Assembly (NCBI GenBank): GCA_030066195.1
Contig: JASJCB010000042.1
Coordinates: 1-64,000 of the forward strand
DNA length: 64,000 bases
Source: Acidobacteriota bacterium
Lineage (GTDB): Bacteria; Acidobacteriota; Holophagae; Acanthopleuribacterales; Acanthopleuribacteraceae
Direction of reading: 5' to 3'
Shown in pieces: positions 43,029 to 51,829 of this stretch. Below the pieces are notes generated by a model. The model saw only the letters and a program-made list of their open reading frames with translations, was not told the DNA's origin and did not search any database. How positions within the stretch are numbered: the first letter of the stretch is position 1; each line of letters opens with the position of its first letter. The position numbers and the translations under genes are program-made.

Positions 43029-44741
43029 TCACGGAAGTCCCGGATTCGTAGACGGTCGGGGCTGTCCCGGGCCGGCCAGGAATTGCCTGAAAGCTTCTTT
43101 TAACTGCGGCGCCGTTACAACGCCCTTGAAATTGCGCGGAATGGGGCCGAAGCGCACGTAATCCGGTTTGGCGCCCTTGCTGATGTCCTTACCTTTTAAT
43201 AGAGTCTCTTCGATCATGGCGCGCGTTTGCTCGTCAACATCCGTCGGAAGCGATACCGTGACGCAGCAGGCGTCCTCGTGTTCGCTGTCTACCTTCAGGC
43301 CCACCACCGCCAGTTCGAAGGGCGTGTCCGCCGGTTCCAATTTCTTTTGCAACAGGGCGGTCAATTCACTGTTGATCTGGTCGTAGGCGTAGTTGGAACC
43401 GCCGCGAATCATCAGGGTGGACTCGCGGCTCATCCAATAATAATCCAACTCGCCGTCGTATTTGCTGACCAGGGTGAAGCCGATGTCCATCAATCCGGTG
43501 TACCAACCCTCTCGCATCACCCGATCCGTTGCTTCCGGCTGCCTGACGTATCGGCACATCAGGTTGTCCCCGTCGGTGATGACATAGCCGGGTTCGCCGG
43601 GCGGTCGCGGTTCCAGGTAGCCGGGTTTATCGGGATCGATTTCAGCGACGATTTGTACCCGGGTATACGGCGGGTGCGGTCGGCCGATGTAGTAGCCGGG
43701 TCCGCCCCGGTGCGACCAGCCGCGTTCGAAGGCGCGCATGACCGCATCGTGGGGCAGTGTCGGCGAGATGCCCATGACCTGGAGGCAGGTTTCGGTGGAG
43801 CCGAAGCGAACCGTGGGCAATTTTCGAGCGAAATGCATAATGCGTTTGACCGTGGTGGGTCCCACCGGCGCGGAACCGATCAGCAGGGTGACTCGGGACA
43901 AGGCTTGCTGGAGGCGCGGCAGGGGAACGGGCAGCCTGCCGGCAGTTTCCAAATCGGCCAGGAAGTCGAAATGCCGGGCGACCACGGGTGCAATGATGGT
44001 TTTCAGGTTCCGTTCGGAAATGTCGGTCAATACCCGCCAGTAGTCCGTGCAATAGCGATCGACAAGATGCAGTTCCGCGTGAGGCTCGCGTACGGCCCAG
44101 TCGCAGGTGGCCGTGGCGTTGGCGTGGTGCAGGGCATTGGCGACCACCAGGGCGAACGGTTTGCCGGGCTGCAGGAAGTCGTTGAAGGTGGCCTGGTTGG
44201 TCACATAACTGCGGTAACGGTGCAGCGCGCCCTTGGGTTGTCCGGTGGTGCCCGAGGTGAAGATGACGATTCGGGGGTCTTCCTCGGTCAAAGGCAGCGG
44301 GTCAACGGGGGCGGCCCGCATCCGGTGTATCTCCGCCGCGTCAATGATGGGGACGTTTGCTTCCAATTCAGCCAATAGTTCTTCACGGAACAGATCATCG
44401 CGAATGACCAGCTTGCAGTTGGCCAATTGCCGCTTATAGGCTACCCGGTCGGGCGTATCGGCTTCCCAGTTCACTGTCACCGGTACAGTTCCGGTCATGG
44501 CGGCGGCCAGTCGAAAAACCAGGTCCTCCAAACGGTTGGCGCCGAAGCAGTGCAGGTGGCAGTCGCCCTTCTTCAAGCCGTGCTCGCGAAGCAGCCGTGC
44601 GGCGCATAAGGCCAGGTCCCAAACCTGGCCGCGGGTATAGACGGCACGGGTCAGGCGTTTACGGGCATCGGCCCGGTAATAAAAGAGAAATGGGGTCGAC
44701 CTTGCGGTAAAAGCATCCCGATAAATCAAGTCCTGGCGCAC
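43029..44741 (-). CDS. AMP-forming acyl-CoA synthetase/ligase
   Basis: This 570-residue ANL-family enzyme activates a carboxylic acid with ATP. The phosphate-binding motif is IVIFTSGTTGQPKGALHR, and a later region carries GYVITDGDNLMCRY. The C-terminal domain has the motif KDISKGAKPDYVRFGPIPRNFKGVVTAPQLKEA, which includes a catalytic lysine (Lys in FKGV). Its sequence is not close enough to name the substrate, though acetate, propionate or other short acids are usual. No acyl-carrier or pathway genes are nearby. Confidence 0.85.
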   Translation of the reverse strand: MRQDLIYRDAFTARSTPFLFYYRADARKRLTRAVYTRGQVWDLALCAARLLREHGLKKGDCHLHCFGANRLEDLVFRLAAAMTGTVPVTVNWEADTPDRVAYKRQLANCKLVIRDDLFREELLAELEANVPIIDAAEIHRMRAAPVDPLPLTEEDPRIVIFTSGTTGQPKGALHRYRSYVTNQATFNDFLQPGKPFALVVANALHHANATATCDWAVREPHAELHLVDRYCTDYWRVLTDISERNLKTIIAPVVARHFDFLADLETAGRLPVPLPRLQQALSRVTLLIGSAPVGPTTVKRIMHFARKLPTVRFGSTETCLQVMGISPTLPHDAVMRAFERGWSHRGGPGYYIGRPHPPYTRVQIVAEIDPDKPGYLEPRPPGEPGYVITDGDNLMCRYVRQPEATDRVMREGWYTGLMDIGFTLVSKYDGELDYYWMSRESTLMIRGGSNYAYDQINSELTALLQKKLEPADTPFELAVVGLKVDSEHEDACCVTVSLPTDVDEQTRAMIEETLLKGKDISKGAKPDYVRFGPIPRNFKGVVTAPQLKEAFRQFLAGPGQPRPSTNPGLP

Positions 44742-45014
44742 CGACGACTCCTTTGTTCGAGTATTTTACCCAATGCCGGCCCGGTTTTTTCCAGTATTGC
44801 GCTCCAGAACAATAAAAGGACTCGCCTTTCGCATCGAACGGCTTTCTGTGATCTTTTCCGACAAATCGCCCTAACCTACTGACGTTTATTGCCGATAATT
44901 CCCATTGAGTCTTGCTTCGCGTTATTTTGCGGACACGACCCGCCCGCCTTGCGTACAATCAAAGGGCTTGGCAAGCACACCGTGCCGATGCGGCTGTCAT
45001 CATGTTGGAGCGTT

Positions 45015-47882
45015 ATGGGTTCACAATCACCTGCCGTTATACCCGTCGATTTCAATAAACTGCCGGAAGTTACCCAGGATCTTCAATCGGTAGATAAGCG
45101 CAGTTCCAATGCCTACCAGGGCAAGGTCATGGGCATTTCCCAACAGTTGAACAAGTTGGGACGCGGCGTAGTGCGAGAGATCGATATCAACGAGTTGCAG
45201 GAGCAGATCGGGCACTTGATCTACTACACGGTCAAGCAGTTCGAACACCCCGTACCCTACGATGTCGAACACCTGGCCGATTTGTACAGCCACATCAAGA
45301 ACCCCACTGTCATTGTGCTGCGCCGTATCCGTCGTTACCTGATGGCGGGGCACCGCAAAATTCTGGCTCGATTGGAAGAAGAGCAGGCGCGCGAACGCCA
45401 GATCAATTTTGCCGGGCTGGACCTGAACAACAAAATCAAGATCGGCCTGGAAGAAATGCAGCGTTTCCAGACCATGGCCTCCATCGCCGGCACCGTCACC
45501 CGCAAGCTGGATATTCTGACCAAGGCGCTGCACGTACCCGCGCGCGCCGGCGATGAATTCCGCCTCCTGGACCGTTTCTTTACCGACCCGCACCACCTGC
45601 GGCATCGCGAGGCCATGAGCTGGATCGAGTCCTCCATGTTCCAGGGCAACCGCCATGTACTGCGCAAGTTCATCGGCAAGGGCCGCACCATGTTGCAGCA
45701 GAAGAGCAACGAGATTTTCGCCACCATGGAACGGCTCTCCGGCATTCCCTTCGATCGCGATACCGAAAGACTGGGCACCGGCTTCAACTGGTTCTCGTTA
45801 GGCACGCCCCTCCGGCGCGGCGAAGACTTCGTGCGCATCTTCGAGAACGAGGAACGCATCGAGAACCAGATCAAGCGGCTCACCTTCTTCATGGTGCGCA
45901 GCACCTGGGACGCCGACTTCTACCGCAAGCAATTGGAAGAGAAATACTATCCCAGCCAACGGGATCGCCAGGAGAATTGCACCAAACTGGCGCGGCTGTA
46001 CATGGAAGTGGAACAGCGCATCAACGAAAGCACCAATCCCGAGGGCGAGGTACAGACCGCAATCGCTACCGATATCGCCAACGAGTTGTTGAATGAGCAG
46101 GAGGCCGAGGCCGCGCGCGAGTGGGTGGTGACCAACAAGGCCAAACTGCAAGAACTGAAGCTGGAAATTTTCGGTATCATGCGCGACACCAAGGCACTGC
46201 ACCCGGAAGTAGCGCTGCCGGAACAAATCGAAGATCTTCTTTCAATGGAAGGCGAGGGTGCCGCTCGCTTGGGCCGAACCGGTCTGCCGAAGATTACCAT
46301 CATGGACCTGCACCAGGCAGTGGAAGCCCTGGAAGAGCGCCTGGTCCTGCCCGACGGCAGCCTGCTGGCCGATTTGATCCGTCTGCGCGGCGAGGTCATG
46401 GCGCGCAAGGATCAGATGAACCACATCGACTTCCAACGCCAGGTCCGCGATGCCTGTGACAGCTTCAAGGAATACGAAGATCGCCTGATGGAGTACAGCA
46501 AGGTGGAAACCAGACTGGACGAAATGCAGGTGAAGCTGGACCACTGGATCCTGGACGCCTACCGCGACATCATTTACCAGGATGTAGACGCGGAAGTCCT
46601 GGACAAGGCGTTCGGCATCGTGGTGGACCAGATGCTGCGCGCCATCCGCATGCTGGACTACAGCGTCATCGACGCCGCCATGTTCCGCGAGTTATTCGAC
46701 AAAGCCCTGGAGTTGGGGGACGCGGCCAGCCTCGTCCAAATGGATCGCCTGCTGCACGAGGTTCACACGATCCCCCGACAAAACCAGGTTCTTCCCGCCC
46801 TGGCCGATTGGGAGAGCACCCTGGGTAAAAAGGATTTCGAGGCCAAGCAGGAATGGATTTTGGAAAACGAACTGGCCCTGCAGCAGTTGGTAGACGACGT
46901 ACGCGCGGAACTGCGCGAACGTATCGGCCGCTCGCCCATTCGCCCGCGCCGCCTGCGTTTCGAAGTCTTCAGCCTGGCCGATTGCTACGCGGGCAACCTG
47001 CGCTCCCTGCTGGAAGGCCTGTTGCGCCTGGCCCCGGTTGTAGCTTCCGATTCGGAGGGCGAGCGTTTGATTGCCAACCTGCAAGCCATCGAGGCGCAGA
47101 TCATCGAGGCGCAACGCGTCACCAAGCCGGAAGGCGAGGCCTATGCCAAACTGAAAGAACTGGAGCGCATGAACCTCTTGCCGGACCAGGTGGTTCAAGA
47201 CCTTCATGTGGACTTGCGGGAAAACTTCAAGGACCTGGATAAACTGCTGAAGGAAGCCAACGATGGATTGGAACGCGTTCGCGCCCTGCAAAACCGCTTC
47301 GGCGGCGAACACGATACCAGTCATCTCTCGGTCATCATCAATATCCACGACCTGGAGAGCCTGAAGAGCATCTACCACTTCGTCGACAACATCACCATGT
47401 CCGATGTCAAACGCTTCGGAGTGATCTACAAGCAGAAGAACACGGTGATGGAAGACCTCTACGAACGCGCCTACAACAACGCGGAGGACGTGCCGGTGGT
47501 CATCGCCAAACTGATCGACAAAAAGGCTTACAAGAACTTCAAGGCCAAAAACGTGGTGCCCATCCCGCTCAAAATAGCCATCCTGAAAGAGATGCCGGAG
47601 ATGTTGGAGTTCGAATGCGAACTGTTGATCCGCACGCTGAACCTGGTCAGCGAATCGAAGATACGTGAGAAACTGATCTACCGCGCACTGCTCAAAATGA
47701 TGGAGACCGCCAAAAAAGGAACCATGGACCACAAGCGAACCCTGCGCCGCATCTGGGTCAAGTTCCGCAATCAGATCAACGGCTACCAGCCGAGAAACTT
47801 CCAGCAAAACTACCGCAACAACACCCGGGCCCTGATGACGGACGTCAACGATACCGTAGGCCACTCCTTCGACGGCTTGTAA
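45015..47882 (+). CDS. Large helical protein of unknown function
   Basis: This 955-residue protein starts at an ATG with GGAG five bases upstream. There is no signal peptide or membrane span. Almost all of it is predicted helix with heptad-like patterns and many charged residues. No recognised catalytic motif is seen. It resembles a coiled-coil scaffold or cytoskeletal protein only in composition. The gene is flanked by the acyl-CoA ligase (divergent) and a tRNA-Met. Function unknown. Confidence 0.75.
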   Translation: MGSQSPAVIPVDFNKLPEVTQDLQSVDKRSSNAYQGKVMGISQQLNKLGRGVVREIDINELQEQIGHLIYYTVKQFEHPVPYDVEHLADLYSHIKNPTVIVLRRIRRYLMAGHRKILARLEEEQARERQINFAGLDLNNKIKIGLEEMQRFQTMASIAGTVTRKLDILTKALHVPARAGDEFRLLDRFFTDPHHLRHREAMSWIESSMFQGNRHVLRKFIGKGRTMLQQKSNEIFATMERLSGIPFDRDTERLGTGFNWFSLGTPLRRGEDFVRIFENEERIENQIKRLTFFMVRSTWDADFYRKQLEEKYYPSQRDRQENCTKLARLYMEVEQRINESTNPEGEVQTAIATDIANELLNEQEAEAAREWVVTNKAKLQELKLEIFGIMRDTKALHPEVALPEQIEDLLSMEGEGAARLGRTGLPKITIMDLHQAVEALEERLVLPDGSLLADLIRLRGEVMARKDQMNHIDFQRQVRDACDSFKEYEDRLMEYSKVETRLDEMQVKLDHWILDAYRDIIYQDVDAEVLDKAFGIVVDQMLRAIRMLDYSVIDAAMFRELFDKALELGDAASLVQMDRLLHEVHTIPRQNQVLPALADWESTLGKKDFEAKQEWILENELALQQLVDDVRAELRERIGRSPIRPRRLRFEVFSLADCYAGNLRSLLEGLLRLAPVVASDSEGERLIANLQAIEAQIIEAQRVTKPEGEAYAKLKELERMNLLPDQVVQDLHVDLRENFKDLDKLLKEANDGLERVRALQNRFGGEHDTSHLSVIINIHDLESLKSIYHFVDNITMSDVKRFGVIYKQKNTVMEDLYERAYNNAEDVPVVIAKLIDKKAYKNFKAKNVVPIPLKIAILKEMPEMLEFECELLIRTLNLVSESKIREKLIYRALLKMMETAKKGTMDHKRTLRRIWVKFRNQINGYQPRNFQQNYRNNTRALMTDVNDTVGHSFDGL

Positions 47883-47979
47883 GGGAGCCGAAGGTAGACG
47901 CCCGGAACCGCTCACCCCTTTTTATTGAAAAAAATGTTTCCATTCGATGAGGTTTGATAGTAGTATTACGAGCGCTCGT

Positions 47980-48055
47980 GGCGATGTAGCTCAGGGGTTA
48001 GAGCACACGGCTCATAACCGTGGTGTCCGGGGTTCAAATCCCTGCATCGCCACCA
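47980..48055 (+). tRNA. tRNA-Met (anticodon CAT)
   Basis: Acceptor stem GGCGATG/CATCGCC, D stem GCTC/GAGC, anticodon stem CACGG/CCGTG with loop CTCATAA and T arm CGGGGTTCAAATCCCTG. The anticodon CAT reads Met, or Ile if modified to lysidine. The lack of initiator features suggests an elongator. The CCA end is encoded. Confidence 0.93.
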
Positions 48056-48339
48056 TTCCCTTTTTCCATGCATCATATCGACCGGAACGTCTACCTCTCT
48101 GTTTCCCGGACGAACCCGGTGGTACCGGGTATAATGGATCGTTAATTTGTACGATCCATGTAACTGACAAGCGGATTTAACTCCGACATCATATCGACGC
48201 GGTTCAACGCATGCAAAAGCGAATTACAGATGGAATTTCCCAACGGCCGGCGACCGCGATTTATCTTTGGACTCTGTTTGGATTATCGGAGGGTTTCGGC
48301 CTGTCATCATCCTGAAGCCGCAGTATAAGGAGTGTATCC

Positions 48340-49464
48340 ATGTTTGATATAAACAGGGTAAGTATTTTGAACGTACCTCGCTGGGAAGCAGTCTACCGGG
48401 CCGAGATCTGCCCGGGTATCGTTTCCATTGTCGCCATACACGACACCACCCGGGGCCGCGCCCTGGGCGGCTGTCGCATTTTAACGTACGAGAACGAGTC
48501 AGCCGCCCTGACCGACGTATTGCGCTTGAGCCGGGGCATGACCTTTAAAAACGCGATTGCCGACCTGCCTCTGGGCGGCGGCAAGGCGCTGATCATGTGC
48601 GATCCGGAGATCGCCGGCGAAGAACGCGAACGCATGCTGCTGGAATTCGGCAAGTTTGTGGATGCGGTCAACGGTGATCGGGAACGTTATATCACGGCCG
48701 AGGACATGAACACCACGGTCTCGGACATGCTGGTCGTCAAACGCACTACCCGGCATATTTCCGGCATCGAGGTGGATCCGTCCCCCTATACCGCCTGGGG
48801 TGTGTACTGCGCGGTCAAATCGGCAACCAGGTTTTTCGCCGATGATCTTTTCGGCGGAAACGGTGACTTACGGGGTAAGCGCATCCTGATCCAGGGTATC
48901 GGCAAAGTGGGTCACACCATGGCGGAGCACCTGGATAAAGCGGGCGCCGAGCTGTTTGTCTCCGATATCAACCCCTCGTCGATCGATCGTTTGCTGACCG
49001 AGGTTCCGTCAGCCAATGTGGTGGCCCCGGACAAGGTCATCGACCAGGAAGTGGATATCTTCGTGCCCTGCGCGGGCGGTGAAGTGGTTACGAAGTACAA
49101 CATCGACAATGTGAAATTCAAGATCCTGTGCGGCGCGGCCAACAACCAGTTGGCAACGACCCCCATCGGCGCCCGTCTTCAGGAGCGCGGCATTGTCTAT
49201 TGCCCGGACTACATCGCCAACATGGGCGGCGTTTGCTCCATTCAATACCTGGAGATCGAGAGACTTTCCGAGGAAGAGACCCTGGAACGCATTGCCAATA
49301 CGGTCGATCAGCGCTTGAAGCTGACCTTCGAAACCGGCTTCGCCAATAACCTGTCCTTCAACGAGGCGGTGGATCACGCGGTCAAGGAACTGATCTGGGG
49401 CAACAAAGAAAGCACCCTGACAGCCCACAACCGGGACCTGTTCCCAGGAGCATGCGCCAACTAA
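48340..49464 (+). CDS. Leucine/valine-type (Glu/Leu/Phe/Val family) dehydrogenase
   Basis: This 374-residue enzyme is an NAD-dependent amino acid dehydrogenase that interconverts branched-chain amino acids and their 2-oxo acids. The substrate motif is LPLGGGKALI, the catalytic Asp is in ITAEDMNTTVSDML, and the dinucleotide-binding motif GIGKVGHTMAEHL follows. It is preceded by a good AAGGAG. Leucine and valine preference cannot be separated from sequence by eye. Strong terminator follows. Confidence 0.9.
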   Translation: MFDINRVSILNVPRWEAVYRAEICPGIVSIVAIHDTTRGRALGGCRILTYENESAALTDVLRLSRGMTFKNAIADLPLGGGKALIMCDPEIAGEERERMLLEFGKFVDAVNGDRERYITAEDMNTTVSDMLVVKRTTRHISGIEVDPSPYTAWGVYCAVKSATRFFADDLFGGNGDLRGKRILIQGIGKVGHTMAEHLDKAGAELFVSDINPSSIDRLLTEVPSANVVAPDKVIDQEVDIFVPCAGGEVVTKYNIDNVKFKILCGAANNQLATTPIGARLQERGIVYCPDYIANMGGVCSIQYLEIERLSEEETLERIANTVDQRLKLTFETGFANNLSFNEAVDHAVKELIWGNKESTLTAHNRDLFPGACAN

Positions 49465-49495
49465 ACAAGCGGCCGGCAACTTAAAAGCAAACAAA

Positions 49496-49527
49496 AACCC
49501 CGGATCACCATTGACCCGGGGTTTTTT
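49496..49527 (+). terminator. Rho-independent terminator
   Basis: AACCCCGG and CCGGGGTT form an 8-bp stem with a 12-base loop and then TTTT. It ends the amino acid dehydrogenase transcript. Confidence 0.85.
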
Positions 49528-49572
49528 GGTCGTGTCGTGGTTGAAGTTAAGTGAAGCAAAGTAATGCGGAGT

Positions 49573-49631
49573 CGAAGCTTGAAGGGCGAAGCCAAACCTT
49601 GAAGCTTGAGGCGTGAAGCTTGCAGCTTGAA
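49573..49631. repeat. Short direct repeats of GAAGCTTGA
   Basis: The unit GAAGCTTGA recurs at 49574, 49601 and, with changes, 49615-49630 (GAAGCTTGCAGCTTGAA). It is a small degenerate repeat between the dehydrogenase terminator and the convergent peroxidase gene, with no evident function. Confidence 0.5.
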
Positions 49632-49761
49632 TGGCCGCCCCTCCCCCCCAGGAAGAGGCGGCCGATCGGCAGTTTCGGCTGAAAGTCACCGGGTTTCCCG
49701 GTCCTCCCCGGACCGGAAGCGGGTTAGTTGCCGGCGGCAACTTAAAGCTTGCTTATCCGGG

Positions 49762-51504
49762 TTACCGCAGATGGAAGACATCGTCGGGTATTTCATTGCC
49801 GATATCCGTATTGCGGCGGATGACATCGGCCAGTGTGGTGTTTTCGATTTCGCGGAGTTGTCGGCCCGAGAAGTGACGGGCATACCAGAAACGATCGCCG
49901 TCGCGCAGGGCGCGGAACTGGTCCTTGATGACGCCGGAGGCCACGGGGCCCAGCAGCGATTGGGCGATACTGTCCTCGGCAAGGCAGCCTACCCAAAGGT
50001 CTACCTGATCGACGGATTCATAGGCCGCGGCCAGACGTTGCTGCATTTCAGGATCGGAGGAGATGTCGCTGAATTGGGTGATGGGACGCATGCCCATGGA
50101 CCGCCGCATTTGGCCGAAGGTGGTCAGGCCGTGGTCACGACCGCGTTGGATGTTGAGGGTGGCCAGGTCGAAGCCGCCCGATCCCGGGGGACCGAACAAG
50201 AAGTTGCGCAAGTCATCCACAATCAGCGCATCAATCTCCTGGCAGGGTTGAGCGGCCAGACCGCGAAGAATGGGTTCCAGCCCGCCTTCGGCCAATCGGT
50301 GCGGTGCGAAGAAGGCTTCGCGCAGAGCCAGGTGACCCGCTTCGATTTCGTTGCCGTTGCGGTCCAGGCGCAGCAAGATCGCGTTGACCGCGCTGTGACC
50401 GAATCGGTAGGCGCCGGTGGAGAAACCGTTGGCTATGGAGGCGTCCACGCCGGCGCGGTAACCGGCATAGGGTTCCAAGGGATCGGGGCCCAACAGGGCC
50501 GGCAGGAATTCACGGTAGGTGATCACCTGAACCAGGGCGGCCACGATCTTGCGGGCCTCCTGGTACAGGCGCTCACCGTTCCAGTTGGGGTTACGTTCAG
50601 CCAGTTGCTCGGCCAGGCGGTTATGTTCACGAACAAAAAGGGTGTGCATGACGATCAAACCCAGTTGTTCGTTGGCCCTGACATCGCCGCCCAGGAACAG
50701 GTTGTCGCCGGAACCGCCCGCGTTGGGCAGGCCCTCGGTGTTGAAGGGCATGAAGTCGCCCTCGCTGGTTTTCAGTTTGCCGCTGCCGTCGTTGGTGCGC
50801 AGGGCGGCAGCGCGTTCCGCGTCCGATCCGTAGACCATGGACGCATCGATCCAGGTAGTGATCTGGTTGATTTGTTGGCGCGGATTGGTTTCGTCCGTGC
50901 CGGTGGACTCGTCGAAAGCCGAGCGGTTCAGCGGCATGGTGACGGCGCCGGTTCCCCGGGGATCGAAGTGGGGATCACCGGCGGGGATGTCGACGGCGAA
51001 GGACTCCGGCGGCTCGGTGCCGTCCGTGAGGTCGATGTCGTGGTCCAGGAACTGGCCCCATTGCCAGAGGAAGTCCGTGACGCCTTGAGTGTTGGGTTTG
51101 GATTCGGGTTGCGCGCAGACAAGGTTGCTCACGGTTCTGGGGTTGGGTCGTTGAGAACCGGATGGTTCGCTGATGCCGTCCGTGTAGGCGGCGGGCATCA
51201 AACGTAGCAGTTGGGTAAAAGCGGCGCCCATTTGCGGGCGGATCGGGTTGTTGCCGCTGCCGTCGATGCTGCGGAATTCGGGACCGTTGCCGGGAGGAGG
51301 CGGGTTTTGCGGCCCGTTGTTGTCCGGGCGCTGCATGTTCTCAATGCGACGAATGGGAGAGACCTGGTTGTTGTTTTCGCGGTTGCCGTCCTGTTCACCC
51401 TGGTTACGGTCGTTATTGTCTTGCCGAGGCGGGCGATTATCCTGCGCCGCCGCCGAGATAGTCAGTAAAAAAGTCGTGAAGAGAAAAATAAAAAGCCGGG
51501 ACAT
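49762..51504 (-). CDS. Animal-type haem peroxidase, secreted
   Basis: This 580-residue peroxidase of the peroxinectin/myeloperoxidase superfamily has a signal peptide (MSRLFIFLFTTFLLTISAAAQ). The distal histidine motif is LWQWGQFLDHDIDLTDG. The proximal part has MHTLFVREHNRLAEQL and YRFGHSAVNAI. The first 60 residues after the signal peptide are Asn/Asp/Gln-rich and low-complexity. Bacterial members oxidise halides or phenols at the cell surface. The ATG at 51504 has an AGGAG site. An upstream frame extension is rejected. Confidence 0.9.
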   Translation of the reverse strand: MSRLFIFLFTTFLLTISAAAQDNRPPRQDNNDRNQGEQDGNRENNNQVSPIRRIENMQRPDNNGPQNPPPPGNGPEFRSIDGSGNNPIRPQMGAAFTQLLRLMPAAYTDGISEPSGSQRPNPRTVSNLVCAQPESKPNTQGVTDFLWQWGQFLDHDIDLTDGTEPPESFAVDIPAGDPHFDPRGTGAVTMPLNRSAFDESTGTDETNPRQQINQITTWIDASMVYGSDAERAAALRTNDGSGKLKTSEGDFMPFNTEGLPNAGGSGDNLFLGGDVRANEQLGLIVMHTLFVREHNRLAEQLAERNPNWNGERLYQEARKIVAALVQVITYREFLPALLGPDPLEPYAGYRAGVDASIANGFSTGAYRFGHSAVNAILLRLDRNGNEIEAGHLALREAFFAPHRLAEGGLEPILRGLAAQPCQEIDALIVDDLRNFLFGPPGSGGFDLATLNIQRGRDHGLTTFGQMRRSMGMRPITQFSDISSDPEMQQRLAAAYESVDQVDLWVGCLAEDSIAQSLLGPVASGVIKDQFRALRDGDRFWYARHFSGRQLREIENTTLADVIRRNTDIGNEIPDDVFHLR

Positions 51505-51829
51505 GAAAAGACTCCTATATGTTTCCGAATCAAGCGTGATCCCCTGCCTGCTGATACCAAGATCAGACACAAATGTGGAGGAAATATGGCGCGCCGGTCC
51601 GAGTGTGACCGGACGCACAAAGCAGCCGGATCGGAGCCTGGATTTTGTGATGCAGCGCAAATTCCGGGGCGCGAGAACGGCCTACCGGAGGGTGGCTTCC
51701 AGGATGTTTTGAGTTCCAGTGGGGGAACCTGCAATGTCAGCCGGAATTCTATAACTACAGTCATATTTAACGTCGTAGACTTGTTGCGCCGATAGGTGTG
51801 ATGAATAATAGTTGCAAGGATGGTCTAAG
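51505..51829. other. Divergent promoter region, nothing further seen
   Basis: About 325 bases separate the peroxidase gene from the large FliK-like protein gene. AT-rich DNA near 51740-51800 may include a promoter. No gene, clear palindrome or riboswitch was seen. Confidence 0.5.

Noticed and set aside
44889..45014. Upstream extension of the large helical protein by 42 codons
   Set aside because: The upstream codons lack a ribosome site and look non-coding. The ATG at 45015 has GGAG at the right distance.
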